Source of the DNA: JAGWRI01 sp035700805
GTDB lineage: Bacteria > Gemmatimonadota > Gemmatimonadetes > Gemmatimonadales > Gemmatimonadaceae
Direction: 5' to 3'
Assembly: GCA_035700805.1 (NCBI GenBank)
Contig: DASSOG010000046.1
Location: forward strand, 1-64,000
DNA: 64,000 nucleotides
The notes under the pieces: model-generated
Told to the model about the DNA's origin: nothing
Seen by the model: the letters and a program-made list of their open reading frames with translations, nothing else
Database searches by the model: none
In this document: one piece after another, positions 51,895 to 60,192 of the stretch
Position numbering within the stretch: position 1 is the first letter of the stretch
Layout: each line of letters begins with the position of its first letter
Program-made: the position numbers and the translations under genes

Positions 51895-53003
51895 TGCGCA
51901 TCCTGGTGGTGAACTGGCAGGATCGCGAGAATCCACTGGCCGGCGGCGCCGAAATCCACCTGCACGAAATCTTTGGACGGCTGGCTCAGCGTGGGCATCA
52001 GGTGACGCTCCTGGCCAGCGGGTGGAGGGGCGGCGCGCCGCGCGCGCGCCTGGATGGCATCGAGGTGCACCGGGTGGGCAGCCGGCATTCGTTTCCGCTG
52101 CGCGCCCGACGCTACTACGCGCGGCATCTGGCGGGCACCTGCGACATCCTGGTGGAGGATGTGAACAAGATCCCGCTCTACACCCCGCGTTGGGGGGCGC
52201 CGCGGCAGATGACGCTGGTGCCGCACCTCTTTGGCAGCACGGCGTTCCAGGAATTTTCGGCGCCACTTGCCGCCGCCGTCTGGCTGGCCGAGCGTCCGCT
52301 GGGGCGCGTGTACCGGGCGTGTCCGTTCGAGGCCATCAGTCGCAGCACCGCGGACGACCTGGTGCGACGCGGCATTCCGGCCGCGAACATCGAGGTGATC
52401 TATCCCGGCATCGATTCCGTGGCCTACACCCCCGCGCCGGGCACTCGCGCCTCCACGCCCACCTTTGCCTACCTGGGTCGCCTGAAGCGGTACAAGGGAG
52501 TCCACCTGGTGATTCGCGCGTTTGCCGCCATGGCGACAACCCAGTCGGTGCTGGAGATTGCCGGCGCCGGGGATTACCGCAACCGTCTCGAGGCGCTGGT
52601 CGCGTCGCTTGGCCTCACCAGTCGCGTGCGGTTCCGGGGGCGCATCAGCGAATCGGAGAAGCTCGCGCTGCTGCGCCGCTCGTGGGCGCTGGTGTTCGCG
52701 TCCCCAAAGGAAGGGTGGGGGATCACCAACCTGGAGGCCGCCGCGTGTGGCACGCCGGTAGTCGCGTCTGACTCGCCCGGCATCCGCGAGTCGGTGCAGC
52801 ACGAACAGACCGGGTTCCTCGTGCCGCACGGGGACACGCGCGCCATGGCGGCAGCCATGGACCGCCTGGCGGCCGATCCGGTGCTGGTGGAGTCGCTTGG
52901 CTTGCAGGCCAGGCGTTTTGCCGAGACGTTTACATGGGAGCGTGCGGCCGACGAAACGGAACAGCACCTTACCCGGATCCTGGCGGAGGAGCGACGCTCG
53001 TGA
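51894..53003 (+). CDS. GT4-family glycosyltransferase
   Basis: 369 residues. GT-B fold: N-terminal Rossmann domain begins MRILVVNWQDRENPLAGGAEIH with the acceptor GGAE loop; the C-terminal donor domain has FAYLGRLKRYKGVHLVIRA and the GT4 signature SPKEGWGITNLEAAACGTPVVAS (EX7E-like). It transfers a sugar from a nucleotide donor to a glycan, likely an envelope polysaccharide. Its stop is 67 bp before hprK. The substrate is not readable. It belongs to the nusB-linked block. Confidence 0.88.
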   Translation: MRILVVNWQDRENPLAGGAEIHLHEIFGRLAQRGHQVTLLASGWRGGAPRARLDGIEVHRVGSRHSFPLRARRYYARHLAGTCDILVEDVNKIPLYTPRWGAPRQMTLVPHLFGSTAFQEFSAPLAAAVWLAERPLGRVYRACPFEAISRSTADDLVRRGIPAANIEVIYPGIDSVAYTPAPGTRASTPTFAYLGRLKRYKGVHLVIRAFAAMATTQSVLEIAGAGDYRNRLEALVASLGLTSRVRFRGRISESEKLALLRRSWALVFASPKEGWGITNLEAAACGTPVVASDSPGIRESVQHEQTGFLVPHGDTRAMAAAMDRLAADPVLVESLGLQARRFAETFTWERAADETEQHLTRILAEERRS

Positions 53004-53070
53004 TAGACGCGATGATTGGCAGGCATCGAATGGCGGCCCCCGGGCGGGGGCGTCGCGAGGGGAGTGGCTG

Positions 53071-54045
53071 GTGACGCAGCCGCCGCTCACCGCCGCCCGC
53101 CTGCTGGAGCGCATGCGCGACACCCTCCGTCTGTCCACCGTGGAGGGGACGGGCAACATGGACCGCGAGATCCGCAGCCCCAACATCTCGAGCCCCGGGC
53201 TCGTGCTGTCCGGGTACACGGAGCGCTTTCCCGCGCACCGGCTGCAGGTGTTCGGCGAAACGGAGATCACGTACCTCACCACGCGCGAGCCGGCAGAGCG
53301 TGAACGCATCCTCTCCGTGTTCTTTGCGCACGTCATTCCGTGCGTCTTCGTGACCAAGGGCATGGAGCCACCCCCGGACATGGTGGAGGCCGCCGGCCGC
53401 GCGGGGGTGCCCATCCTGCGCTCCACGCTGAAGACCAACGAGTTCTACACGCGCATCAAGCCGTGGCTGGAAGACGAATTCGCGCCGACCACCACCGTGC
53501 ATGGCTCGCTGGCCGACGTATTTGGCGTCGGCGTGCTCTTCATGGGGCGCAGCGGCATAGGGAAATCAGAATGTGTGCTGGATCTCGTGGAACGCGGGCA
53601 TCGCCTGGTGGCGGATGACCTGGTGTTCGCCAAGCGCCGGGGCAGCGACCTGGTCATTGGCCGGGGGCATGAGCTGCAGCGGCACTGCATGGAGATCCGG
53701 GGCGTGGGCCTGGTGGACGTGCCCGCCATCTTCGGGATTCGCGCCGTGCGCCAGCAGAAGCGCATCGAGGTGGTGGTGCAACTGGAGGAGTGGCAGCAGG
53801 ACCGCCAGGTGGACCGGACCGGCCTGGAGGGCGAGACCACCACGATCCTCGACGTCGAGCTGCCGCTCATCACGGTCCTGCTGAACCCGGGCAAGAACAT
53901 CACGGTCGTGGCGGAGGTCATCGCAATGAACCACCTGCTCAAGTACACGGGCTTCAATCCGGCGGAGCACTTCAACACCCGCCTCATCGGGCGGATGCGT
54001 GAGGCCAAGGACGTGAAGCGCTACCTGCAGGAAGACGATGAGTAA
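53071..54045 (+). CDS. hprK: HPr kinase/phosphorylase
   Basis: 324 residues from a GTG with GAGGGGAG about eight bases upstream. The catalytic P-loop is GRSGIGKS (159-166), H144 in VHGSLADVFGVGV, followed by VERGHRLVADDLVFAKR and the HprK signature EIRGVGLVDVPAIFG. It phosphorylates and dephosphorylates serine 46 of HPr. The HPr gene at 56377 has that exact serine. In the cluster it is followed by PTS IIA with an eight-base overlap, a layout seen in many Proteobacteria with regulatory PTS. Confidence 0.93.
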   Translation: MTQPPLTAARLLERMRDTLRLSTVEGTGNMDREIRSPNISSPGLVLSGYTERFPAHRLQVFGETEITYLTTREPAERERILSVFFAHVIPCVFVTKGMEPPPDMVEAAGRAGVPILRSTLKTNEFYTRIKPWLEDEFAPTTTVHGSLADVFGVGVLFMGRSGIGKSECVLDLVERGHRLVADDLVFAKRRGSDLVIGRGHELQRHCMEIRGVGLVDVPAIFGIRAVRQQKRIEVVVQLEEWQQDRQVDRTGLEGETTTILDVELPLITVLLNPGKNITVVAEVIAMNHLLKYTGFNPAEHFNTRLIGRMREAKDVKRYLQEDDE

Positions 54046-54433
54046 CCCGACGACGCCTCGCGCCATCGTGGCGGGCCATGGTGGATTTGCCGCCGGGCTC
54101 GTATCGGCCGTGGAGGTGATCACGGGCCGCGGCGACACCTTCTACCCCGTAGCCGTCCCCGACCTGAGCGCCGCCGACATCGAGGCCTTCCTGCGCGAGG
54201 CCATGGACCGCACCGGCGCCCGCGTGATCTTCACGGACCTGCACGCTGGCAGTTGCACCATGGCCGCGCGCCGCATCCTGCGCGGAACTCCCGACGCGGT
54301 GCTGGTATCCGGCGCCAACCTGCCCGCGCTGATTGATTTTGCGTTCGCGGAAGCCAAGCCTGGCCCGACGGCGGCGCGCCACGCCGCGGATCGGGGTCGC
54401 GCCGCGATCATCACGCTTGAGGGCACGCCGTGA
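54038..54433 (+). CDS. PTS mannose-family EIIA component
   Basis: 131 residues. The phosphorylated histidine is H14 in AGHGGFAAG, with IFTDLHAGSC as the second family-specific segment (TDLFGGS-like). This is the stand-alone mannose/sorbose-family IIA. It accepts phosphate from HPr and passes it to IIB. It overlaps hprK and IIB. No catabolic gene for a specific sugar is adjacent. Confidence 0.9.
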   Translation: MSNPTTPRAIVAGHGGFAAGLVSAVEVITGRGDTFYPVAVPDLSAADIEAFLREAMDRTGARVIFTDLHAGSCTMAARRILRGTPDAVLVSGANLPALIDFAFAEAKPGPTAARHAADRGRAAIITLEGTP

Positions 54434-54918
54434 CCCTCGTGCTGCATCGCATTGATGATCGCCTCATCCACGGGCAGGTGGTGCTCGGATGGGGACCGCC
54501 CCTTGGGGTGGAGTTCATCGTCCTGGTGGACGATGCCGTGGCCACGAGCGACTGGGAGCGCGAGCTCTACGAGATGGCCGTGCCCCCGGACATGGAGGTG
54601 TACTTCCATCCCGTGGAGGGCAGCGCGGCTGCACTGGCGCAGTACCGCGCGGACGAACGCCCCGGCATCCTGCTCACCGGCTCGGTGGAGTCCATGCGTC
54701 GGCTTGTGGAGGGCAACGGCATCCCCGCGGTAAACGTCGGCGGCATCCACCACCGCGCCGATCGCACCCCGCGCCTGCGATACGTGTTTCTCTCCCCGGC
54801 CGAGGAGCAGGCGCTGCGCGAGATTGCGGCCCGCGGCGTGGAGGTCACGGCGCAGGATGTGCCGTCCGCGCACCCGGTTCCGCTGGAAACGCTGTTGACC
54901 AGCCGCCACGAATTGTGA
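54430..54918 (+). CDS. PTS mannose-family EIIB component
   Basis: 162 residues from a GTG. RIDDRLIHGQVVLGW is the IIB signature with the phosphorylated histidine at H14, followed by VDDAVATSDWERELYEMAVPP. It transfers phosphate to the sugar during uptake. It overlaps the IIA and IIC genes by four bases each. Confidence 0.9.
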   Translation: MTLVLHRIDDRLIHGQVVLGWGPPLGVEFIVLVDDAVATSDWERELYEMAVPPDMEVYFHPVEGSAAALAQYRADERPGILLTGSVESMRRLVEGNGIPAVNVGGIHHRADRTPRLRYVFLSPAEEQALREIAARGVEVTAQDVPSAHPVPLETLLTSRHEL

Positions 54919-55607
54919 CAACCTGGGCGATCGCGGGCATTGTGCTCCTGGGCGGAGTGACTGGGACGGACACGGTCAGCTTTCCGCAGGCCATGATTTC
55001 CCGGCCCATCGTGTCGGCCACGCTGGCGGGCGCGCTGCTGGGCGCGCCGGCGCAGGGCCTGCTGGTGGGCGTGGTGCTGGAACTGATTGCCCTGGAGACA
55101 CTGCCGGTGGGGGCCTCGCGCTACCCGGAGTGGGGATCGGCGTCAGTGGTGGCGGGTGCGCTGTATGTGGGCAGCCACGGCGACAGCGCCGGCGCACTGA
55201 TGGTGGCGGTGCTGGGCGGGCTGGTGGCCGCCTGGATCGGAGGCCTCAGCATGGTGTGGCTGCGGCGCCGGAACGCCACCCTGGCCCACCAGCGTCGCGC
55301 GGGGCTGGACGCCGGCTCAGGCGGCACGGTGCTGCGGGTGCAACTGCTGGGCATCGCCTCCGATTTTGCGCGGGCGCTGCTGCTCACGGGCGTGGCGTAC
55401 GCCGTGCTCGCCCCGGTGGAACGGGCGCTCGCGAACCAGTGGACGCTGGATCCGCTCTGGTCGCGGTCGGCGCTCGTGGCGGTGGCGGCCAGCGTGGCGC
55501 TCGGCGCGAGCTGGAAGCTCTTTCACCTGGTGGCCGGGACGCGGTGGCTCTTCCTGGGTGGCCTGGCCATCGGCTTCGGGCTGCTCGCGCTCGGGGTGGC
55601 GGCATGA
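54915..55607 (+). CDS. PTS mannose-family EIIC component
   Basis: 230 residues from a GTG overlapping the IIB stop. Six to seven hydrophobic segments; AIAGIVLLGGVTGTDTVSFPQAMISRPIV and VELIALETLPVGASRYPEWG are family features (the latter is the substrate-channel loop). It is the membrane transporter part with IID. Short but within the family range. It has a basic loop (MVWLRRRNATLAHQRRAG) in the middle. Confidence 0.82.
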   Translation: MTTWAIAGIVLLGGVTGTDTVSFPQAMISRPIVSATLAGALLGAPAQGLLVGVVLELIALETLPVGASRYPEWGSASVVAGALYVGSHGDSAGALMVAVLGGLVAAWIGGLSMVWLRRRNATLAHQRRAGLDAGSGGTVLRVQLLGIASDFARALLLTGVAYAVLAPVERALANQWTLDPLWSRSALVAVAASVALGASWKLFHLVAGTRWLFLGGLAIGFGLLALGVAA

Positions 55608-56377
55608 GCCAGGGGCCGGTGGCGCCACCGCCGCCCCCGCGGGTCGGCATCCGCGCGGCCATGATGCTGCGGCTGCTGGCGGTGCAGGGCGCGTGGAATT
55701 ACGAGACGCTTATAGGCAACGGCATTGCCTTCTGCCTGGAACCGGTGCTGCGCGAACTGCCGGGCGGCGAGCACACGCCCGAGTTCCGGGCGGCCATGGC
55801 CCGCCAGGCGCGCTACTTCAACGCCCATCCGTACCTGGCCGCCTTTGCCGTCGGCGCGCTGGCACGCGCCGAACTCGATCACGAGGCGCCGGAACGCATC
55901 GAGCGCTTTCGTACGGCCATGTGCGGACCATTGGGGAGCGTGGGCGACCGGCTGGTCTGGGCGGGCTGGCTCCCGCTGTCCTCGCTGGTGGCGCTCGCCC
56001 TGTTCGGGCTTCACGGCGGCGCGCTGGTGGTGGTCGCCACCTTTCTTGTTCTCTACAATGTGGGGCACGTCGCCCTGCTGATGTGGGGACTGCGCACCGG
56101 CTGGCGGCAGGGGCTGGCCGTGGCGTCGGGCCTCGGGCACCCGATCTTCCGGCGCGGGCCGGCCATCCTTGCCCGGGCCGCCGCGCTGGTGGCGGGCATC
56201 GCCATCCCGCTGGCCTTCTCGCGCCTGGTGGGTGCGGAGCGCGCCGCGCTGGGCGAGATTCTGGTCGCGGCACTGCTCGGGGCCGCGCTCGTGGTCAAGC
56301 TGCAGGCTCGGCTCGAGGCATGGCGATTCGCGCTGCTCCTCATTTCCGGCATTGTCCTCTTCTCGGTGATTCGCTGA
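55604..56377 (+). CDS. PTS mannose-family EIID component
   Basis: 257 residues. IIDs begin with a soluble helical part: MLRLLAVQGAWNYETLIGNGIAFCLEPVLRELPGG, then FFNTHPYLA-like YFNAHPYLAAFAVG and CGPLGSVGDRLVWAGW, all typical. The last third is membrane-spanning. It partners IIC. It overlaps IIC (four bases) and HPr (one base). Together IIA-IIB-IIC-IID, HPr and EI make a complete phosphorelay in one operon. Confidence 0.85.
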   Translation: MSQGPVAPPPPPRVGIRAAMMLRLLAVQGAWNYETLIGNGIAFCLEPVLRELPGGEHTPEFRAAMARQARYFNAHPYLAAFAVGALARAELDHEAPERIERFRTAMCGPLGSVGDRLVWAGWLPLSSLVALALFGLHGGALVVVATFLVLYNVGHVALLMWGLRTGWRQGLAVASGLGHPIFRRGPAILARAAALVAGIAIPLAFSRLVGAERAALGEILVAALLGAALVVKLQARLEAWRFALLLISGIVLFSVIR

Positions 56378-56643
56378 TGGTCCAACGCACGGCCACGATC
56401 GTGAACAGTGTCGGGCTCCACGCGCGCCCCGCGGCGCAGATCGTGAAGCTCGCGTCCGGATTTGCGAGCAGCATCACCCTGGTGCGCGATGACCTCGAGG
56501 TGAACGGCAAGAGCATCATGGGCGTCATGATGCTGGCGGCGGAGCAGGGCGCGGAGCTGGTGGTGCGAGCCGACGGGCCCGATGCGCAGGCGGCGGTGGA
56601 GGCCATCGTCCAGCTCATCGCGTCGGGGTTCGGGGAGACGTAG
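56377..56643 (+). CDS. ptsH: PTS phosphocarrier HPr
   Basis: 88 residues. H15 in VGLHARPA is phosphorylated by EI and S46 in NGKSIMGVM is the HprK site, both at the canonical positions. It carries phosphate from EI to the IIA, and through Ser46 can be switched by the HprK encoded at 53071. Overlaps IID and EI by one base each. Confidence 0.95.
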   Translation: MVQRTATIVNSVGLHARPAAQIVKLASGFASSITLVRDDLEVNGKSIMGVMMLAAEQGAELVVRADGPDAQAAVEAIVQLIASGFGET

Positions 56644-58394
56644 TGGCCCAGGTCCTCACCGGGATCCCCGCTTCGACCGGCATTGCCGTCGGCACGGTGC
56701 ACCTCCTGCGCTGGGAGGTGCCCGACGTGCCGCACCGCCTGGTGCCCGAGGACCAGGTGCCGGCGGAACTGCGGCGGTTCCACAGCGCGGTGGACCTGGC
56801 GAAGAGCCGCCTCAACCAGGTGCGCGCCCGCGTGGAAGCGGCCGCGGGGCGTGAGGAAGCCGCCATCTTCGATGTGCAGCACTCCATCCTGGAGGACGCG
56901 GACCTCCTGGCCAACGTCGAGGAGTTCATCCGCCAGAAGCTCGCGGCCGAAAAGGCGTTTGACCTGGTGATGCTGGAATGGCGGCAGCGCTTTGCCCGCC
57001 ATTCCGTGGCCATGCTGCGCGAACGCGTGCGCGACCTCACCGACGTGCACATTCGCGTGCTGTCGCTGCTGCTGGAGCTGCCCGATCACGACCCCGTGGC
57101 CCTGGCCCGCGGGGAGCGAGCCATCCTGGTGACGCACGACCTCACTCCGGGGCTCACGGTGCAACTGGACCGCGAGGCCATCGTGGGCATTGCCACGGAC
57201 GCCGGTACCCGGACGTCGCACGTGGCCATCCTCGCGCGCTCGCTGCACCTGCCGGCGGTGGTGGGCCTGCGTACGGCCGCGAGCTCGCTCGTGGGCGGTG
57301 AGCGCGCCATCCTGGACGGCACCAACGGCACGCTCGCCGTGGATGTCACGGACGAGGAGATTGCGCAGTACCGCGAGCGCGCCCGGCAGGAGGAAGTGGT
57401 CGAGGCGGAACTCCAGCGCCTCGCCGACCTGGAGAGCGTGAGCCTGGACGGGGTCCCGGTGGTGCTCCGCGCCAACGTGGACATGCCCGAGGAAGCCGAT
57501 GCCGCGCGCCGCAACGGCGCCGACGGTGTGGGGATGATGCGCACGGAGTTCCTGGTGGTGGGACGCGCCACCATGCCGGACGAGGAGGAGCAGTACCGCG
57601 CGTACCGCCGGGTCGTGGAAGCCTTCGAGGGGCGGCCGGTGGTGATCCGCACGTTCGACATCGGCGGCGACAAGCTGCCCGTGGGCGGATTTCCCGCGGA
57701 GCCCAATCCGTTCCTGGGTTGGCGCGCCATCCGGATGTGCCTGGACCAGCCGGCCATCTTCCGCACGCAGTTGCGGGCGCTGCTCCGCGCCGGCGTGCAC
57801 GGCGACCTGCGCATCATGCTGCCGCTGGTGGTGACGGTGGACGAAGTGCGCCAGTGCCGTGTGCTGATCGCCGAGTCGGCGGACGAACTGGCCAGCCGCG
57901 GCGTTGAGTTCAAGCGCGAGCTGCCGCTGGGCGTGATGGTGGAGACGCCGGCGGCGGCGGTGGCGGTGGACACGCTCACGCCGGAGGTATCGTTCCTGAG
58001 CATCGGGACCAACGACCTGGTGCAATACACGCTGGCCGTCGACCGGGGGAATGCCAACCTGGCCAACCGGTTCACGCCGCTGCATCCCGCGGTGCTGCGG
58101 CTCATCCGGCACGTCGTGGAGGGCGGGGCCGCGGCGGCGCTCGATGTGGGCGTGTGTGGAGAGATGGCGTCGCAGCCGCTCATGGCCTATGCCCTGCTGG
58201 GGCTCGGTGTGCGCCAGTTGAGCGTCGCGCCCCGGTCGCTGCCGCTGGTGAAGCGCATCGTGCGGAGCGTGAACGTGCGCGAGGCGGAGGCCGCCGCCGC
58301 GGAGGCGCTGCGCCTGCCCACGGCGGCCGAGGCCGAGGCCGTGCTGCTCCAGAGCCTGCGGGCCGTGATCGGCGATCTTGCCATGCATTCGTGA
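56643..58394 (+). CDS. ptsI: PTS Enzyme I
   Basis: 583 residues from a GTG. The phosphohistidine domain has GTRTSHVAILAR (H193); the PEP-binding barrel has GVGMMRTEFLVVGR, RTFDIGGDKLP, FLSIGTNDLVQYTLAVDRGN and the catalytic cysteine in GVCGEMAS. It uses PEP to phosphorylate HPr. It is the last gene of the cluster. The usual EI length is 570-590, so it is complete. Confidence 0.95.
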   Translation: MAQVLTGIPASTGIAVGTVHLLRWEVPDVPHRLVPEDQVPAELRRFHSAVDLAKSRLNQVRARVEAAAGREEAAIFDVQHSILEDADLLANVEEFIRQKLAAEKAFDLVMLEWRQRFARHSVAMLRERVRDLTDVHIRVLSLLLELPDHDPVALARGERAILVTHDLTPGLTVQLDREAIVGIATDAGTRTSHVAILARSLHLPAVVGLRTAASSLVGGERAILDGTNGTLAVDVTDEEIAQYRERARQEEVVEAELQRLADLESVSLDGVPVVLRANVDMPEEADAARRNGADGVGMMRTEFLVVGRATMPDEEEQYRAYRRVVEAFEGRPVVIRTFDIGGDKLPVGGFPAEPNPFLGWRAIRMCLDQPAIFRTQLRALLRAGVHGDLRIMLPLVVTVDEVRQCRVLIAESADELASRGVEFKRELPLGVMVETPAAAVAVDTLTPEVSFLSIGTNDLVQYTLAVDRGNANLANRFTPLHPAVLRLIRHVVEGGAAAALDVGVCGEMASQPLMAYALLGLGVRQLSVAPRSLPLVKRIVRSVNVREAEAAAAEALRLPTAAEAEAVLLQSLRAVIGDLAMHS

Positions 58395-58396
58395 GG

Positions 58397-58412
58397 GTCA
58401 GGTTGCCCTGAC
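58397..58412 (+). terminator. Short hairpin after ptsI
   Basis: GTCAGG (58397-58402) and CCTGAC (58407-58412) form a 6-bp stem with a TTGC loop immediately after the ptsI stop. It is weak, has no U-run, and overlaps the candidate metK promoter. Confidence 0.3.
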
Positions 58413-58433
58413 GTCCGCCTCCCCCCTTATCTT
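58403..58433 (+). promoter_or_regulatory. Candidate promoter of metK
   Basis: TTGCCC (58403-58408) and TATCTT (58428-58433) with a 19-base spacer lie in the 87-bp gap before metK. The -10 is good and the spacing long. No SAM riboswitch pattern is evident in this gap. Confidence 0.4.
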
Positions 58434-58481
58434 CCGTGCACCGCGGCGCGACTTTGGCCCCGGATTCCTGCCCTCCCACCC

Positions 58482-59669
58482 TTGACCAGCCTTCCCGTGC
58501 GTGATCGCCATCCCTTCACATCCGAGTCCGTCACCGAGGGCCACCCCGACAAGGTGGCCGATGCCATTTCCGATGCGATCCTGGACAAGATCCTGAGTCG
58601 CGACGCCGATGCGCGGGTAGCCTGTGAGACGCTGGTGACCACGGGCATGGCCCTGGTCGCGGGTGAGATCACGACGTCCACGTACGTCCACTTTCCCGAC
58701 GTGGTGCGCGAAACCATCGGGGAAATTGGATACACGGATGCCGGCTACGGGTTCGACTGCCACACCTGTTCGGTGCTGAGCACCATCGATCGCCAGTCGC
58801 CGGACATCAAGCAGGGCGTGGATACCGGCGGCGCGGGTGACCAGGGGATGATGTTCGGGTACGCCACGGACGAGACGCGCGAACTGATGCCGACGCCGAT
58901 CGTGATTGCCCACCGGCTCACGCGGGAGCTGGCGGCCCAGCGCAAGAGTGGCGCGCTGCCATGGCTCCGCCCCGATGGGAAATCGCAGGTCACGATCACG
59001 TATGAGGGCGACGTGCCGATTGCCGTGGACACGGTGGTCATCTCCACGCAGCACGCGCCCGGCGTGTCCACCCGGCGCATCCGGAGCGACGTGATCGAGG
59101 CCGTGATCGAGCCCTCGCTGCCCAGGGCGCTGGTGAAGCGCCGGCCGAAGATCCACATCAATCCCACCGGCCGGTTCGTGGTGGGGGGACCGCAGGGCGA
59201 CACCGGCCTCACGGGCCGGAAGATCATCGTGGATACCTACGGGGGCATGGGGCGCCACGGGGGCGGCGCGTTCAGCGGCAAGGACCCGTCCAAGGTGGAC
59301 CGCTCGGGCTCCTATGCCGCGCGCTGGGTGGCCAAGAACATCGTGGCCGCGGGCCTGGCTCGACGGTGCGAGGTGCAACTGGCCTACGCGATCGGGGTGG
59401 CCGAACCGGTATCGGTGATGGTGGATACCTTTGGCACCGGCACCGTGGGGGATGGTGCCATTCGGCGCGCGGTGGTAGACGTGTTTGACCTCACGCCGCG
59501 GGGCATCACGAAGGCGCTCGAGCTGCGGCGCCCCATCTTCCTGCCCACGGCCGCATACGGGCACTTTGGCCGGAAGCCGGCTTCGGTGAAGCGAGATGGA
59601 AAAGCCTATGCCACGTTCACCTGGGAGCGCACCGATCGCGCCGCGGCCCTCATGCGCGCCGTGCGGTGA
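58482..59669 (+). CDS. metK: S-adenosylmethionine synthetase
   Basis: 395 residues if the TTG at 58482 starts translation; a GTG at 58497 would drop five residues, giving the family's usual beginning ahead of RHPFTSESVTEGHPDKVADAISDA. The methionine/ATP motif GHPDK and the glycine-rich GAGDQGMMFGYA (P-loop-like) are intact, as are TGRFVVGGPQGDTGLTGRKIIVDTYGG and GGGAFSGKDPSKVDRS. It makes SAM from methionine and ATP. No ribosome-binding site supports either start. It precedes a bifunctional-nuclease-family gene by 16 bp. Confidence 0.93.
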   Translation: MTSLPVRDRHPFTSESVTEGHPDKVADAISDAILDKILSRDADARVACETLVTTGMALVAGEITTSTYVHFPDVVRETIGEIGYTDAGYGFDCHTCSVLSTIDRQSPDIKQGVDTGGAGDQGMMFGYATDETRELMPTPIVIAHRLTRELAAQRKSGALPWLRPDGKSQVTITYEGDVPIAVDTVVISTQHAPGVSTRRIRSDVIEAVIEPSLPRALVKRRPKIHINPTGRFVVGGPQGDTGLTGRKIIVDTYGGMGRHGGGAFSGKDPSKVDRSGSYAARWVAKNIVAAGLARRCEVQLAYAIGVAEPVSVMVDTFGTGTVGDGAIRRAVVDVFDLTPRGITKALELRRPIFLPTAAYGHFGRKPASVKRDGKAYATFTWERTDRAAALMRAVR

Positions 59670-59685
59670 GGTGAGGGAGCGCGGC

Positions 59686-60192
59686 ATGATCGAGATGGTG
59701 GTGGCTCGGCTGGCCGTGGATGCCGCGACGCACAACTACGTGGTCATCCTGCAGGAGCGCGACGGCGAACGCGTGCTCCCCATCTGGATCGGGCAGCCCG
59801 AGGCGGAATCCATCATCATCGAGATGCACCACATTCCCCGGGCGCGCCCTTTGACGCACGACCTCTGCCGCAGCCTGATCCGTTCCCTGGGAGCCGAGCT
59901 CGAGCGAGTGGAGATCACGCGCATAGAAGAACGAACATACTTCGCCGAGTTGCAATTCCTGCGGGGTGGCGAGCGTGTGCGCGTGGACGCGCGGCCCTCG
60001 GACAGCATTGCCATCGCCCTCCGCGTGCAGGCCCCGATCTTTGCGGCTGAAGCGCTGCTCGTGGATGACGCCCAGAGCTGGGACCCGGCGCAGGCCCCCT
60101 CCGATCCCGCCGCCGAGGGCCTCTCGGCCGAGCGGCTCAAGGCCTACCTCGAGCGGCTGCGTCCCGAGGACTTTGGCAAGTTCAATCCGTGA
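59686..60192 (+). CDS. Bifunctional nuclease family (DUF151/BFN) protein
   Basis: 168 residues. MVVARLAVDAATHNYVVILQERDGERVLPIWIGQPEAESI is the DUF151/BFN hallmark (a conserved strand followed by the LPIWIG motif), with VRVDARPSDSIAIALRVQAPIFA in the C-terminal half. Family members are linked to nuclease activity in plants and bacteria, but bacterial roles are poorly known. A GAGGGAG box precedes the ATG. It overlaps the next gene by four bases. Confidence 0.88.
   Translation: MIEMVVARLAVDAATHNYVVILQERDGERVLPIWIGQPEAESIIIEMHHIPRARPLTHDLCRSLIRSLGAELERVEITRIEERTYFAELQFLRGGERVRVDARPSDSIAIALRVQAPIFAAEALLVDDAQSWDPAQAPSDPAAEGLSAERLKAYLERLRPEDFGKFNP

Noticed and set aside
58395..58481. Possible SAM riboswitch before metK
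   Set aside because: The gap is only 87 bases and lacks the conserved SAM-I or SAM-II sequence cores; it shows only a short hairpin and a candidate promoter.
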